Below, one piece after another: positions 14,274 to 23,781 of a stretch of 64,000 nt of DNA; position 1 is the first letter of the stretch; each line of letters begins with the position of its first letter. Under the pieces are notes generated by a model. The model made no database searches. It was not told the origin of the DNA and saw only the letters and a list, made by a program, of their open reading frames with translations. Origin of the DNA: Mesorhizobium carmichaelinearum (lineage in GTDB: Bacteria > Pseudomonadota > Alphaproteobacteria > Rhizobiales > Rhizobiaceae); NCBI RefSeq assembly GCF_900199455.1, contig NZ_FZQR01000007.1, positions 248,001 through 312,000 on the forward strand, read 5' to 3'. Position numbers and translations under genes: made by a program.

Positions 14274-15182
14274 ATGATCCGTTTCTGGTTTCTCATGATG
14301 ATCGCACTGGTGACGGTGGCGGTCTCTGCGCTCGGCACGGCGTCTTCCTATGCGGATAGTTGCAGCGCGATCAGAGGTCAGTTGCTGTCTGGCGGCCGCG
14401 GTGGGGGCGTGAGCCCCGAACTGGCGCAGCTGCGCCGCCAGCTTGCGGCGATCCAGGGCCTGGAGAGGCAACGCAGATGCACGGCGCAAAGCGCCACGGG
14501 CGGCTTCTTCAATGCGTGCGCCGACCTTGCCAGAAACCGCACGGAGGTGCAGCGCCAGATGGCGGCCGCATCCAATTCCGGCCGGGACATTTCGGGCCTG
14601 CAGGCACGGTTCGCGGCGCTCGGCTGCACGTCCGGGGCGAAGGATCAGCGCCCGGCGCCGAGGACCCAATCCGGCGGAGCAATCTATGCCGGCAATGCGA
14701 TGCTGTTTTGCGTGCGCCTGTCGGATGGATATTTCTTCCCCGCGCCAAAGTCGCAATTTGCCGGCAGCGACGATGTCAAGGATATGGCCGATCAGTGCCG
14801 TTACATCTGCGATGATCCGGCCGTCGATCTTTACACGCTGAGCGATGCCAGTCTTGAGACCGAAAAGATGGTCGCGCTCGATACGCGCAAACCCTATACC
14901 GAACTGCCGTCGGCTTTCCGCTACCGCGACGATGCCAGTTTCAAGGCCTGCGATGTCAAGCGCTACTACCAGCGCGTTGCCGAATTGCGGGCAAGGACGG
15001 TGACGCCGACAAACATGACCAACGCCATCATTCCTCTCCCGCTGCCAAAGCCGGACCTCGGCAACGTTGCGGCGATCCCGCAATCCGGCACCGAGACCGC
15101 GGCTGTCGCCCAGCTGCAGTCGATCGAGGCCAGCAAGCGGCCGGTGCGCGTGGTCGGCCCGGCCTTCTTCCCGGCTGAATGA
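14274..15182 (+). CDS. DUF2865-family exported protein
   Basis: 302 residues with an N-terminal signal peptide (1-27). The C-terminal half has the DUF2865 pattern: AMLFCVRLSDGYFFPAP, CRYICDDPAVDLYTLSD, and a late KACDVKRYYQRV, with four conserved Cys likely forming disulfides in the periplasm. The family is restricted to Rhizobiales and relatives and has no known function. A Pro-rich tail follows. The preceding AT-rich region probably holds its promoter. Confidence 0.8.
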   Translation: MIRFWFLMMIALVTVAVSALGTASSYADSCSAIRGQLLSGGRGGGVSPELAQLRRQLAAIQGLERQRRCTAQSATGGFFNACADLARNRTEVQRQMAAASNSGRDISGLQARFAALGCTSGAKDQRPAPRTQSGGAIYAGNAMLFCVRLSDGYFFPAPKSQFAGSDDVKDMADQCRYICDDPAVDLYTLSDASLETEKMVALDTRKPYTELPSAFRYRDDASFKACDVKRYYQRVAELRARTVTPTNMTNAIIPLPLPKPDLGNVAAIPQSGTETAAVAQLQSIEASKRPVRVVGPAFFPAE

Positions 15183-15233
15183 CCACTGTTGCGACGATCC
15201 TGCCGTTTGCCGGGCTGCAAGCGTGATCTGATT

Positions 15234-15258
15234 GGAACAGCTGCCTGCTCACGGCGTT
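15234..15258 (+). promoter_or_regulatory. EcfG-type promoter for the 15287 gene
   Basis: GGAAC (15234-15238), 16 bp, then CGTT (15255-15258), the alphaproteobacterial general-stress sigma consensus. It lies 28 bp before the start at 15287. Confidence 0.7.
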
Positions 15259-15286
15259 GTGATCGACATCAGCCAGGAGAAACGCC

Positions 15287-15523
15287 ATGGCCACGTTCAG
15301 GGAAATGCGGGTTCTGGAGATCGTCGAAGACGGCTCCCTGACCAATGACGAGAAGGTCGCCGAACTGCGTGAGATCGAATCCGAGGCGCGCGGCCTGCAG
15401 CGGGCGGCCTCGGAGAGCTCCATGGGTGATGATGACGGCTGGCAGGACGATTTGCGCCAGGTTCGCCTTGCGCTCGACAAGCTTGGCGCAAAGGAACCGA
15501 AGAAGGGCGCGGCATCGCTATAG
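15287..15523 (+). CDS. Small acidic protein, predicted stress regulon member
   Basis: 78 residues, mostly helical and acidic (VEDGSLTNDEKVAELREIESEARGLQRA), with no signal or membrane segment. AGGAG lies 8 bp before the ATG, and an exact EcfG-type promoter lies just upstream, so expression under general stress is expected. No family is recognised. The gene is convergent with the lipoprotein gene at 15570. Confidence 0.6.
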   Translation: MATFREMRVLEIVEDGSLTNDEKVAELREIESEARGLQRAASESSMGDDDGWQDDLRQVRLALDKLGAKEPKKGAASL

Positions 15524-15569
15524 GCCTGTCCGCTGTGAGGCTCCGGCGGGCAGCTTCCCTGAATTGCTC

Positions 15570-15932
15570 CTATTCGCAGACCATGCGAACCCGTTGGCCT
15601 GGCGCGCTCACGTTCCTGCATGCCAATTGCTTTTGCGAATCCGAGTCCGAGGGCGCGGGAGGCGGCGGCGAAAATCTCGTCTGGTGCCGTCTATGCACGG
15701 CAGGCTTCAAAACCCTGCGGTCGGAAAATCGTCCGGGTGGCGGCTGTGGCGGCACCGGAAAGGCGCCGCTGTCGGCCGGCGGTGCGTAGTCGATATTCGG
15801 CGGCGGCCGGTCCCAGAAGCGCCTGGCGTCGAGTGGCCGCGGTATGATGACCGTGCCGTCATAGCTGCGCGAACAGCCACTGCCGAAAAGCAGCACCACG
15901 CCCAGCAAGAAAGGCCCTATCCGTCCAATCAT
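15570..15932 (-). CDS. Predicted lipoprotein, Pro-rich
   Basis: About 120 residues. The N terminus is a lipoprotein signal with lipobox LLFGSGC, so the mature protein starts at that Cys. The rest is Pro/Arg-rich and probably disordered (PRPLDARRFWDRPPPN). ATG at 15932 is chosen for the AGGGG 8 bp upstream; a GTG at 15941 is possible. Function unknown; outer- or inner-membrane anchoring is inferred from the lipobox. Confidence 0.6.
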   Translation of the reverse strand: MIGRIGPFLLGVVLLFGSGCSRSYDGTVIIPRPLDARRFWDRPPPNIDYAPPADSGAFPVPPQPPPGRFSDRRVLKPAVHRRHQTRFSPPPPAPSDSDSQKQLACRNVSAPGQRVRMVCE

Positions 15933-16115
15933 AAGCAACACCCCTGCACGGGCTTATAACGCGGCCTTGGTCCGCCCGACAACCGGACTGAATAACGCAG
16001 GAGGAGCGCGCTGGTTGCGCCGTTAAGGTTAGCGGATCGTTAATGCTTCTCGGGCACATTCCGCCGACGAACCGCGGAGGGAGGGTTCGGCCTTGATTTT
16101 CGGGGTGGGGACAGC

Positions 16116-19100
16116 ATGGCGGAAGCGGACGAAACAATCGGCGCGCGCGGCAAGCGTGAGCCCGGCAAGGCGGTGCATCGCGGCGATGCGCCACCGCGCG
16201 CGGACATGGATTCGACCGATGCGCTTCGCCAACTGGTCGAGGCAGGCTCGGACTGGGTCTGGGAGACCGATGCCGAACTGCGCTTCTCCTGGCTTTCCCC
16301 CACCTATCAGGCGGCCACCGGTATCGATCCGGCCGATGTGCTTGGCCGGTTCCGCTTCGATTTCCTCAACCAGGTCCTGAAGGGTAACCACAGCGGGGCT
16401 GCGCATCTGGAGGATCTGCAGGCGCGCCGGCCGTTCCGCGACTTCGTCTACGAACTGAAGGGCGGCGGCGCCGACTGCCGCTGGGTGCTGACGTCAGGCT
16501 TTCCACAGTTCGACAACGAAGGAAGTTTTACCGGCTATCGCGGCATAGGCCGCAACGTCACGGCGCTGGTCAGCGCCTTCGAGACCGTGGAGCAGAACCC
16601 GTTGTCGGGCAGCGAACCCGACCGGCATCTTGCCGATCTGGAACGGACGATGGACGCCATGCACATGGGCGTCGTGCTTCTCGATGCCAAGCTCGACACG
16701 CTGATCGTCAACAAGGCCTATCGCGATCTGTCGAGGATTCCGGACGATGCCGTAACCGTCGGTGCTCCGTTCAGCCGGTTGATGGAACTCAATCGCCGCA
16801 ATGGCATCTATGGCGACATCGACGAACAGCCGTGGCAGCGCTACCTCGCCACCCGTATCGAGGAGATTCGGGCAGGCTCCGTCGCGCCACGCGAATTTGT
16901 CCACGCCAATGGCAGGACGATGATGTTCTCGGTGACGGCGCTGTCTGGCGGCAAGCGGCTATTGACCTACTATGAGGTCACCGAACTCAAGCGTCGCGAT
17001 GCCGAGATCGAAAGCGCCAACGCCAAAATCGCCGAGACCTTCGTCAATCTGCGCACTATGGTCGATGAGATGCCGATCGGCGTTCTCGTCCTCGATGCCG
17101 ATATGCGTGCCGAAGTCATCAATCGCGCCTTCTATGACTTCTGGAGAATCGATCCCGGCCGCGCTGGGATCGGCTCGGCCTTCCGCGAGCTGATGGAAGC
17201 CAGCCGCGGCATCGACCCTTACGGCGCCGATGAAATTGCCTGGCAACGTCACACAGCCGAGCGCGAAGCCGAAATCAGGGCCGGCGTCGCCGGCTCCAGG
17301 CAATTGCCGCACAATGACGGGCGCACGCTTGTCGCATCGCTGGCACCGCTGCCCGGCGGCAAGCGGCTCATCTCCTATGTCGACGTCACCGACATGAAGG
17401 GCCGCGAGACCGAGGCACAGGATGCGCGCAAACATCTCGCCAGCGTGCTGGAATCGCTGCCGGCCGGCGTCATCATCTACGACCGCGACGACGAGTTCGT
17501 CTTCGCCAATCGCAAGCTGCAGGACTCGCTGCCGGCGCTGAAACCCTTCTGGCAGCCTGGCCGCAGCTTCCGCGAGGCGCTCGAGTTCGGCCAATCGATC
17601 GGCTATTTCCGCTCGAGCGGCGATGCCAGCATCGACGGGCTGTACGAGACCGAACCCGAACGCTGGCTCGACAGCATGCTGGCGCGCTACCACCTACCAA
17701 ATTCTTCCTACGAGCGGCTCAATGCCGATGGACGCTGGTATCAGGTCTACGACATGCGCACCGATGACGGCACGTTCATCGGCGTGCGCGTCGACATCAC
17801 CGACATCAAGAGCCGCGAGGCGGCGCTGCGCGACTCGATGCGCCAGATCGATCTCTTCCGGCACGTTATGGACGAGTTGCCGGTGGCCGCCTTCATCAAG
17901 GCGCAGGACCTGAGCATCGAATTCGTCAACAAGGCCTGGTGCGCGATCACCGGCCTCGCCAAGGAAGACGTCATCGGCCGGACCGACCGCCAGCTGTTCG
18001 GCGCCGAGGACGCGGAAGGCTACAGCCATGACGACACCGATGTCGTGGCGACCGGCGCCGTGCGCGAGGTCGAAGAGCCCGTCACCCATCGCGACGGCAC
18101 GGTGCGGCAATTGATGACGCGCAAGAGCCGCCTGGTGGCCATTGACGGATCGGTGCATCTGGTCGGTTCCAGCACCGACATCACCGAAGTCAAGGCGCGC
18201 GAGCGGGCTCTGGAAGAGAGCATGCGCGAGAACGAGGTGTTCCGCAGCCTGATCGACAATGTACCGGTGTCGATCTATGCCAAGCGCTCCGATCTCCGGC
18301 AGTTCTATGTCAACAAGGGCTGGTGCGATCTGACCGGTCTCAGCAGGGAGGATGCGATCGGCAAGACCGACATCGAGATCTTCGGGCCGGATGGCGAGGC
18401 TTTCGTGGCCGGCGATCTCGCCGTGCTGCGCACCGGCGACACCCAGGAGATCGAGGAGACGGTGCGGCTTGCCGATGGCAGCGTCAGGCATCAATTCGCG
18501 CGCAAGGGCGCGATGATCGCGTCGGACGGTTCGCTCTACCTGATCGGATCGACCACCGACATCACGGAGCTGAAGATGCGCGAGGCGGAGCTCAGCGAGG
18601 CGCGCCAGCGCGCCGTGCTCGCCGACCGCGCCAAGTCGGAATTCCTTGCCAATATGAGCCATGAGATCCGCACGCCGATGAACGGGGTGCTGGGCATGGC
18701 GGAACTCCTGGCCAAATCCAATCTCGATCCGAAGCAGAAGACGTTCACCGACATTATCGTCAAGTCGGGCAACGCGCTGTTGACCATCATCAACGACATC
18801 CTGGATTTCTCCAAGATCGATGCCGGCCAGATGGTGCTCGATCCAGCGCCCTTCAACCTTGCCGAGGCGATCGAGGACGTGGCGACGCTGGTGTCGACAC
18901 GGGCCAAGGAAAAGGACCTCGAGCTCATCGTGCGCGTCGAGCCGAGGCTCGAAAGCCTGTTCATCGGCGATGTCGGCCGTATCCGGCAGATCGTCACCAA
19001 CCTGCTCGGCAATGCGGTCAAGTTCACCGATGAAGGCCATGTGCTGGTCGATGTGACCGGCGAGCGGGTCCCGACTGGGACCAGGCTGACGATCTCGGTC

Positions 19101-20288
19101 ACCGACACCGGTATCGGCATCCCCGAGGAAAAACTGAAACTGGTGTTCGAAAAATTCAGCCAGGTCGACACCTCCTCGACCAGGCGGCACGAGGGCACCG
19201 GGCTGGGCCTTGCCATCACTTCACGGCTGGTCGAACTGATGGGCGGCGAGATCGGCGTCGAGAGCGCCGAGGGCAAGGGCTCGACCTTCTGGTTCACCGT
19301 GACGCTGCCCAGGGCCGGACAGCAGAACGGGCAGCGCATCATGCCGGTGGACGTGACGGGCGCACGCGTGCTGATCGTCGACGACAATGCCGTCAACCGG
19401 GCCATCCTGACTGAGCAGATGACCTCGTGGACATTCGATTCCTGTGCGGCCGAGAGCGGCGCCGAGGGCCTCAAGGTGCTGATCGCGGCTGCCGCCTATG
19501 GCGTACCCGTCGATTGCGTCGTGCTCGACTACCAGATGTCGGAGATGAGCGGCGCCGAAATGGCGCGCATCGTGCGCAACACCGAAGGCCTTGCCGACAC
19601 GCCGATCATCATGTTGACTTCGGTCGACCAATCGCTCGCCAACACCAGCTACCGCGATCTCGGCATCGACGCCCAGCTGATCAAGCCGGCGCGCTCCTCC
19701 GTGCTCCTGGAGACGCTGGTGGCGACGATCCAGCGCCATCGCCACACCACGGATGGTCCGGCCCAGCAGCTTGTGACCGAGAAGCTCGATGCTCCCCAGC
19801 GGCCGCCGCTGGCGCTGTCGGAGCAACGCGCGCAATTGCAGCCGCCGCCGGTTCGCCCGAGGCTGCCTGCCACCGGCGGTGGCGGGCACAGGCTGGATAT
19901 CCTCGTGGCCGAGGACAATGAGGTGAACCAGATGGTCTTCACCCAGATCCTCGGCGAGACCGGCTATGGTTTCGAGATCGTCGGCAATGGCCGCAAGGCG
20001 CTCGACGCTTTCGGCAAGCTCAATCCGTGCATGATCCTGATGGACGTCTCGATGCCGGAGATGAGCGGGCTCGAGGCGACGGCCGCGATCCGCCAACTGG
20101 AGCAGGAAACCGGCACGCATGTGCCGATTGTCGGCGTCACCGCGCATGCGCTCAAGGGCGATCGCGAACGCTGCCTGGAGGCGGGCATGGACGATTATCT
20201 GCCCAAGCCGATCAGCCCCAGGGCCCTGCTGGAGAAAGTCGAGCGCTGGCTCGGCGCCGGCCGCCAGGTCCAGCGCAACGCGGGATAG
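16116..20288 (+). CDS. Multi-PAS hybrid sensor histidine kinase with two receivers
   Basis: A 1390-residue cytosolic hybrid kinase with no membrane segment. Six PAS-like regions start near residues 38, 175, 315, 445, 585 and 710. The dimerisation/phosphoacceptor helix follows, with His849 in NMSHEIRTPMNG, then an ATPase domain (N box GNAVKFTDEGH near 965, DTGIGIP, GTGLGLAI). Receiver 1 has Asp1138 and receiver 2 has Asp1310 (LMDVSMPEMSG). There is no Hpt domain, so a separate phosphotransfer protein or second regulator is needed. The neighbours do not name a partner. PAS number suggests redox, ligand or light-type sensing, with no cofactor motif visible. Confidence 0.93.
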   Translation: MAEADETIGARGKREPGKAVHRGDAPPRADMDSTDALRQLVEAGSDWVWETDAELRFSWLSPTYQAATGIDPADVLGRFRFDFLNQVLKGNHSGAAHLEDLQARRPFRDFVYELKGGGADCRWVLTSGFPQFDNEGSFTGYRGIGRNVTALVSAFETVEQNPLSGSEPDRHLADLERTMDAMHMGVVLLDAKLDTLIVNKAYRDLSRIPDDAVTVGAPFSRLMELNRRNGIYGDIDEQPWQRYLATRIEEIRAGSVAPREFVHANGRTMMFSVTALSGGKRLLTYYEVTELKRRDAEIESANAKIAETFVNLRTMVDEMPIGVLVLDADMRAEVINRAFYDFWRIDPGRAGIGSAFRELMEASRGIDPYGADEIAWQRHTAEREAEIRAGVAGSRQLPHNDGRTLVASLAPLPGGKRLISYVDVTDMKGRETEAQDARKHLASVLESLPAGVIIYDRDDEFVFANRKLQDSLPALKPFWQPGRSFREALEFGQSIGYFRSSGDASIDGLYETEPERWLDSMLARYHLPNSSYERLNADGRWYQVYDMRTDDGTFIGVRVDITDIKSREAALRDSMRQIDLFRHVMDELPVAAFIKAQDLSIEFVNKAWCAITGLAKEDVIGRTDRQLFGAEDAEGYSHDDTDVVATGAVREVEEPVTHRDGTVRQLMTRKSRLVAIDGSVHLVGSSTDITEVKARERALEESMRENEVFRSLIDNVPVSIYAKRSDLRQFYVNKGWCDLTGLSREDAIGKTDIEIFGPDGEAFVAGDLAVLRTGDTQEIEETVRLADGSVRHQFARKGAMIASDGSLYLIGSTTDITELKMREAELSEARQRAVLADRAKSEFLANMSHEIRTPMNGVLGMAELLAKSNLDPKQKTFTDIIVKSGNALLTIINDILDFSKIDAGQMVLDPAPFNLAEAIEDVATLVSTRAKEKDLELIVRVEPRLESLFIGDVGRIRQIVTNLLGNAVKFTDEGHVLVDVTGERVPTGTRLTISVTDTGIGIPEEKLKLVFEKFSQVDTSSTRRHEGTGLGLAITSRLVELMGGEIGVESAEGKGSTFWFTVTLPRAGQQNGQRIMPVDVTGARVLIVDDNAVNRAILTEQMTSWTFDSCAAESGAEGLKVLIAAAAYGVPVDCVVLDYQMSEMSGAEMARIVRNTEGLADTPIIMLTSVDQSLANTSYRDLGIDAQLIKPARSSVLLETLVATIQRHRHTTDGPAQQLVTEKLDAPQRPPLALSEQRAQLQPPPVRPRLPATGGGGHRLDILVAEDNEVNQMVFTQILGETGYGFEIVGNGRKALDAFGKLNPCMILMDVSMPEMSGLEATAAIRQLEQETGTHVPIVGVTAHALKGDRERCLEAGMDDYLPKPISPRALLEKVERWLGAGRQVQRNAG

Positions 20289-20711
20289 CACCGGGTCGCC
20301 CAGTTCCAAGCATCCGAAGCGGCAAGCCGAGGGAATCAATCGCCGATTTGCTGCTACCCTTGCGTGCAATGCCTATGGTGCGATCGCACCATACCAAAGG
20401 CGGCGGCGAGCCGGAACAATAGCAAAATCGAATTCCGCCCTTGCAGTTACGGGCGGGAGCAGCGACCGCCGGCAATGAACAGCGTCAACCTACCCCAACG
20501 GACCTGTTTTGGCGATGGCCCGGCCATGACACGCTCTGGCTTTGAGCAACGCGCTCCCGTCCGGATTTTCTTCACCTGAGAAAGCCCCGTCGAATTCGGC
20601 GGGGCTGCAACCGGCGGATGGCTCAAGTCCCTGATTTCGGGGGCAAACCCGGACCTGGCCACGACCATCCGACGCCACCGTCTTTTCCAGTGCCAGCGAC
20701 GCGTTACCGGG
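20289..20711. other. Gap before pstS, hairpin only
   Basis: 423 bp without a confident gene. A hairpin, AGCCCCG (20583-20589) with CGGGGCT (20600-20606), has a short T-run only on the minus strand and may be a bidirectional terminator. Short frames here are Arg-rich and unsupported. Confidence 0.45.
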
Positions 20712-20740
20712 CTGACATGAAACTGTCATGCGACTGTAAT
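20712..20740 (+). promoter_or_regulatory. PhoB-binding Pho box upstream of pstS
   Basis: Three direct repeats at exact 11-bp phase: CTGACAT (20712-20718), CTGTCAT (20723-20729) and CTGTAAT (20734-20740). This matches the known Pho box (CTGTCAT with 4-bp AT-type spacers). It lies 79 bp before the pstS start, so the operon is expected to be phosphate-starvation induced by PhoB, whose gene is at the operon's end. Confidence 0.9.
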
Positions 20741-20818
20741 AATCGAAGTCTATTGGCCTCAGCGGGCGCTGGTTTTGAATGGCGCCGAGAGACCATCTTC
20801 CGAACAGGAGCAGGCCAC

Positions 20819-21874
20819 ATGAGACATTTCATCCGCTCGGCGGCCGTTGCGATTGCAATGGCTACAGCGTCTACTTTCACCCTTTCCGCAGCCATCGCAG
20901 CTGACCTTTCCGGCGCCGGCTCGACCTTCATCTATCCGGTGTTCGCCAAGTGGGCCGACACCTACAAGAAGGATACCGGCGTCGGCCTCAACTACCAGTC
21001 GATCGGCTCCGGCGGCGGCATCAAGCAGGTCATCGCCAAGACCGTGACCTTCGGCGCCACCGACAAGCCGATGTCCGACGCCGATCTGGAAAAGAACGGC
21101 CTCGTGCAGTTCCCGATGGTGATGGGCGGCATCGTGCCGATCGTCAACCTCACCGGCGTCAAGCCGGGCGAACTCGTCCTGGACGGCAAGACGCTCGCCC
21201 AGATCTATCTCGGCGCCATCACCACCTGGGACGATGCCGCGATCAAGGCGCTGAACCCCAGCCTCACCCTGCCGTCGACCGCGATCGCCGTCGTGCATCG
21301 TTCGGACGGCTCGGGCACCACCTTCAACTTCACCAACTATCTGGTGAAACTCTCGCCCGACTGGAAGGACAAGGTCGGTTCGGACACCGCCGTCGAATGG
21401 CCGACGGGCGTCGGCGCCAAGGGCAGCGAAGGCGTTGCCAACACCGTCAAGCAGACGGACGGCGGCATCGGCTACGTCGAATACGCCTATGCCAAGCAGA
21501 ACAACCTGTCCTACTCCAAGATGCTGAATGCAGCCGGCAAGGTCGTCGAGCCGTCACTCGAATCTTTCGGCGCTGCCGCTTCGAATGCCGACTTCAAGAC
21601 TGCCAAGAACTTCAACGTCATCATCACCAACGAGCCCGGTGACACCACCTGGCCGATCGCTGCCTCCACCTGGGTTCTGATCCACAAGGCTCCGGATGAT
21701 GCCGCTGCCACCGGCGAAGCGCTGAAGTTCTTTGCCTGGGCCTACAAGGACGGCAAGGAAACCGCCAAGGCGCTCGACTACGTCTCGATCCCCGACAGCG
21801 TCGTCGACCTGATCAAGGCTTCGTGGAAGGCCGACATCCAGGCTGACGGCAAGCCCGTCTACGCCGGCGAGTAA
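20819..21874 (+). CDS. pstS: Phosphate ABC transporter, periplasmic binding protein
   Basis: 351 residues with a signal peptide (1-27). The mature start LSGAGSTFIYPVFAKW, then TDKPMSDADL and RSDGSGTTFNFTNYL, are the phosphate-binding segments of PstS. ATG at 20819 follows AGGAG. It is the first gene of pstS-pstC-pstA-pstB-phoU-phoB with a Pho box in front. A hairpin with T-run after pstS (21884-21915) probably makes its mRNA more abundant than that of the permease genes. Confidence 0.96.
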   Translation: MRHFIRSAAVAIAMATASTFTLSAAIAADLSGAGSTFIYPVFAKWADTYKKDTGVGLNYQSIGSGGGIKQVIAKTVTFGATDKPMSDADLEKNGLVQFPMVMGGIVPIVNLTGVKPGELVLDGKTLAQIYLGAITTWDDAAIKALNPSLTLPSTAIAVVHRSDGSGTTFNFTNYLVKLSPDWKDKVGSDTAVEWPTGVGAKGSEGVANTVKQTDGGIGYVEYAYAKQNNLSYSKMLNAAGKVVEPSLESFGAAASNADFKTAKNFNVIITNEPGDTTWPIAASTWVLIHKAPDDAAATGEALKFFAWAYKDGKETAKALDYVSIPDSVVDLIKASWKADIQADGKPVYAGE

Positions 21875-21883
21875 TACCCTCTG

Positions 21884-21915
21884 AAGGAGCGTCGCGCCTG
21901 CGGCGCTCCTTTTCT
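21884..21915 (+). terminator. pstS-pstC intergenic hairpin (attenuator)
   Basis: AAGGAGCG (21884-21891) pairs with CGCTCCTT (21904-21911), followed by TTTCTC. It lies between pstS and pstC and probably ends part of the transcripts or protects the pstS 3' end. Confidence 0.7.
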
Positions 21916-21942
21916 CATCAACTTGAAAGAGCCGAGCTTGAC

Positions 21943-22926
21943 ATGAGCGCTGTCCAGGAAGCCTTGCCAGCCGTTAGAGGTTCGCGCGACGCCACCGTTC
22001 GACGGTTCGCGCTGACCGATTCGATCTTCCATGGAATGACCCGCGCCGCCGCCATATTGGTGCTGGTCCTGCTCGGTGGCGTTGCGATCTCGCTGGTAGC
22101 CGGTTCCTGGCAAGCTCTGTCGACCTTCGGCTTCTCCTTCCTGACCAGCGAAAGCTGGAACCCGGTGACGGAGAAGTTCGGTGCCCTGGCGCCGATCTAC
22201 GGCACCATCATCACCTCGGCCATCGCCATCCTGATCGCCGTGCCGCTCGGCATCGGCATCGCCATCTTCCTCACCGAGCTTTGCCCGCGTCCGCTTCGTC
22301 GCCCGATCGGCATGGCGGTGGAATTGCTGGCCGGCATCCCTTCGATCATCTATGGCATCTGGGGCCTGTTCGTGCTGGCACCATTCCTGCAGACGACAGT
22401 GCAGCCTTTCATCATCAGCGTGTTCCACGGCATTCCGGGCCTCAACGGCCTGTTCGCCGGTCCCCCTTACGGCATCGGCCTGCTGACCTCGGCGATGATC
22501 CTGGCCATCATGATCCTGCCTTTCATCACCTCGATCACCAAGGACGTCTTCGATACGGTGCCTTCGGTGCTCAAGGAATCGGCCTATGGCATCGGCTGCA
22601 CGACCTGGGAAGTCACGCGCCGGGTCGTCATTCCTTACACGCGCATCGGCATCATGGGCGGCGTCATGCTCGCTCTCGGCCGCGCGCTCGGCGAAACGAT
22701 GGCGGTGACCTTCGTCATCGGCAACGCGCACCGCATCTCGACGTCGCTGTTTGCGCCGGCAACGACCATCTCGGCGACCATCGCCAACGAATTCACCGAA
22801 GCGGTCGGCGATCTCTACACCTCCTCGCTGGTGGCGCTCGGCCTGATCCTGTTCGTCATCACCTTCCTGATCCTTGCCATCGCCCGCTACATGCTGATGC
22901 GCATTGACGCCCGCACCGGAGCCTGA
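21943..22926 (+). CDS. pstC: Phosphate ABC transporter permease PstC
   Basis: 327 residues, about six membrane segments. The binding-protein-dependent permease loop (ESAYGIGCTTWEVTRRVVIP and ALGRALGETMAV, the EAA-type region) is typical of PstC. It forms the membrane channel with PstA and is fed by PstS. It lies 3 bp before pstA. Confidence 0.95.
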   Translation: MSAVQEALPAVRGSRDATVRRFALTDSIFHGMTRAAAILVLVLLGGVAISLVAGSWQALSTFGFSFLTSESWNPVTEKFGALAPIYGTIITSAIAILIAVPLGIGIAIFLTELCPRPLRRPIGMAVELLAGIPSIIYGIWGLFVLAPFLQTTVQPFIISVFHGIPGLNGLFAGPPYGIGLLTSAMILAIMILPFITSITKDVFDTVPSVLKESAYGIGCTTWEVTRRVVIPYTRIGIMGGVMLALGRALGETMAVTFVIGNAHRISTSLFAPATTISATIANEFTEAVGDLYTSSLVALGLILFVITFLILAIARYMLMRIDARTGA

Positions 22927-22929
22927 CCG

Positions 22930-23781
22930 ATGTCGACAGCCGCATCGCTTCACCAGAGCCGCAAGCGCAAGAATGGCGTGATGATGACGCTGTGCGTCGT
23001 TGCCGCCGGCATCGGCCTTGCCTGGCTGGCGCTGATCCTTGGCGCCCTGCTTTACAAGGGCCTCGCCGGCGTCTCCCTGTCGGTCTTCACGGAAATGACG
23101 CCACCGCCAGGCGATGCCGGCGGCCTGCTCAACGCCATCTACGGCAGCATCGTGATGACCATCATCGGCATCATCGTCGGCACGCCGATCGGCGTCCTGG
23201 CCGGCACCTACATGGCCGAATATGGTCGCTTCTCGAAGCTCACCACCGTGGTGCGCTTCATCAACGACATCCTTTTGTCGGCACCGTCGATCATCATCGG
23301 CCTGTTCGTCTATGAGCTGATGGTGCGGCCGATGGGGCATTTCTCGGCGATCGCCGGCGCCGTCGCCCTGGCCATCCTGGTCATCCCGGTCGTGGTGCGC
23401 ACCACTGAAGACATGCTCAACCTGGTGCCAAACGCCTTGCGCGAAGCCGGCACCGCGATCGGCGCGCCGCGCTGGGTGGTCATCCGCTCGGTGGCCTACC
23501 GCGCGGCACTTTCCGGCATCGTCACCGGCATATTGCTGGCCATTGCCCGCATCTCCGGCGAGACCGCACCGCTTCTTTTCACGGCGCTGAACAACCAGTT
23601 CTGGTCGAGCAATCTCAACGCGCCGATGGCCAGCCTGCCTGTCACCATCTTCCAGTTCGCTCTCAGCCCTTACGAGGAATGGCAGCAGCTGGCCTGGACC
23701 GGCGCACTCATCATCACATTGACGGTTCTCGCGCTCAGCATCTTTGCGCGCAGCCTGACCGGACGCAGAGAGGACAAATGA
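22930..23781 (+). CDS. pstA: Phosphate ABC transporter permease PstA
   Basis: 283 residues with about six membrane helices. The EAA loop reads LREAGTAIGAPRWVVIRSVAYRAA, shown here in part, followed by ARISGETAPLLFTAL, the PstA hallmark. Its stop overlaps the pstB start (ATGA), indicating coupled translation. Confidence 0.95.
   Translation: MSTAASLHQSRKRKNGVMMTLCVVAAGIGLAWLALILGALLYKGLAGVSLSVFTEMTPPPGDAGGLLNAIYGSIVMTIIGIIVGTPIGVLAGTYMAEYGRFSKLTTVVRFINDILLSAPSIIIGLFVYELMVRPMGHFSAIAGAVALAILVIPVVVRTTEDMLNLVPNALREAGTAIGAPRWVVIRSVAYRAALSGIVTGILLAIARISGETAPLLFTALNNQFWSSNLNAPMASLPVTIFQFALSPYEEWQQLAWTGALIITLTVLALSIFARSLTGRREDK

Noticed and set aside
17694..19190. Long minus frame inside the hybrid kinase gene
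   Set aside because: Antisense shadow in high-GC coding DNA; no ribosome site and atypical composition.
21859..23340. Long minus frame across pstC/pstA
   Set aside because: Asp/Arg/His-rich antisense shadow of recognised transporter genes.
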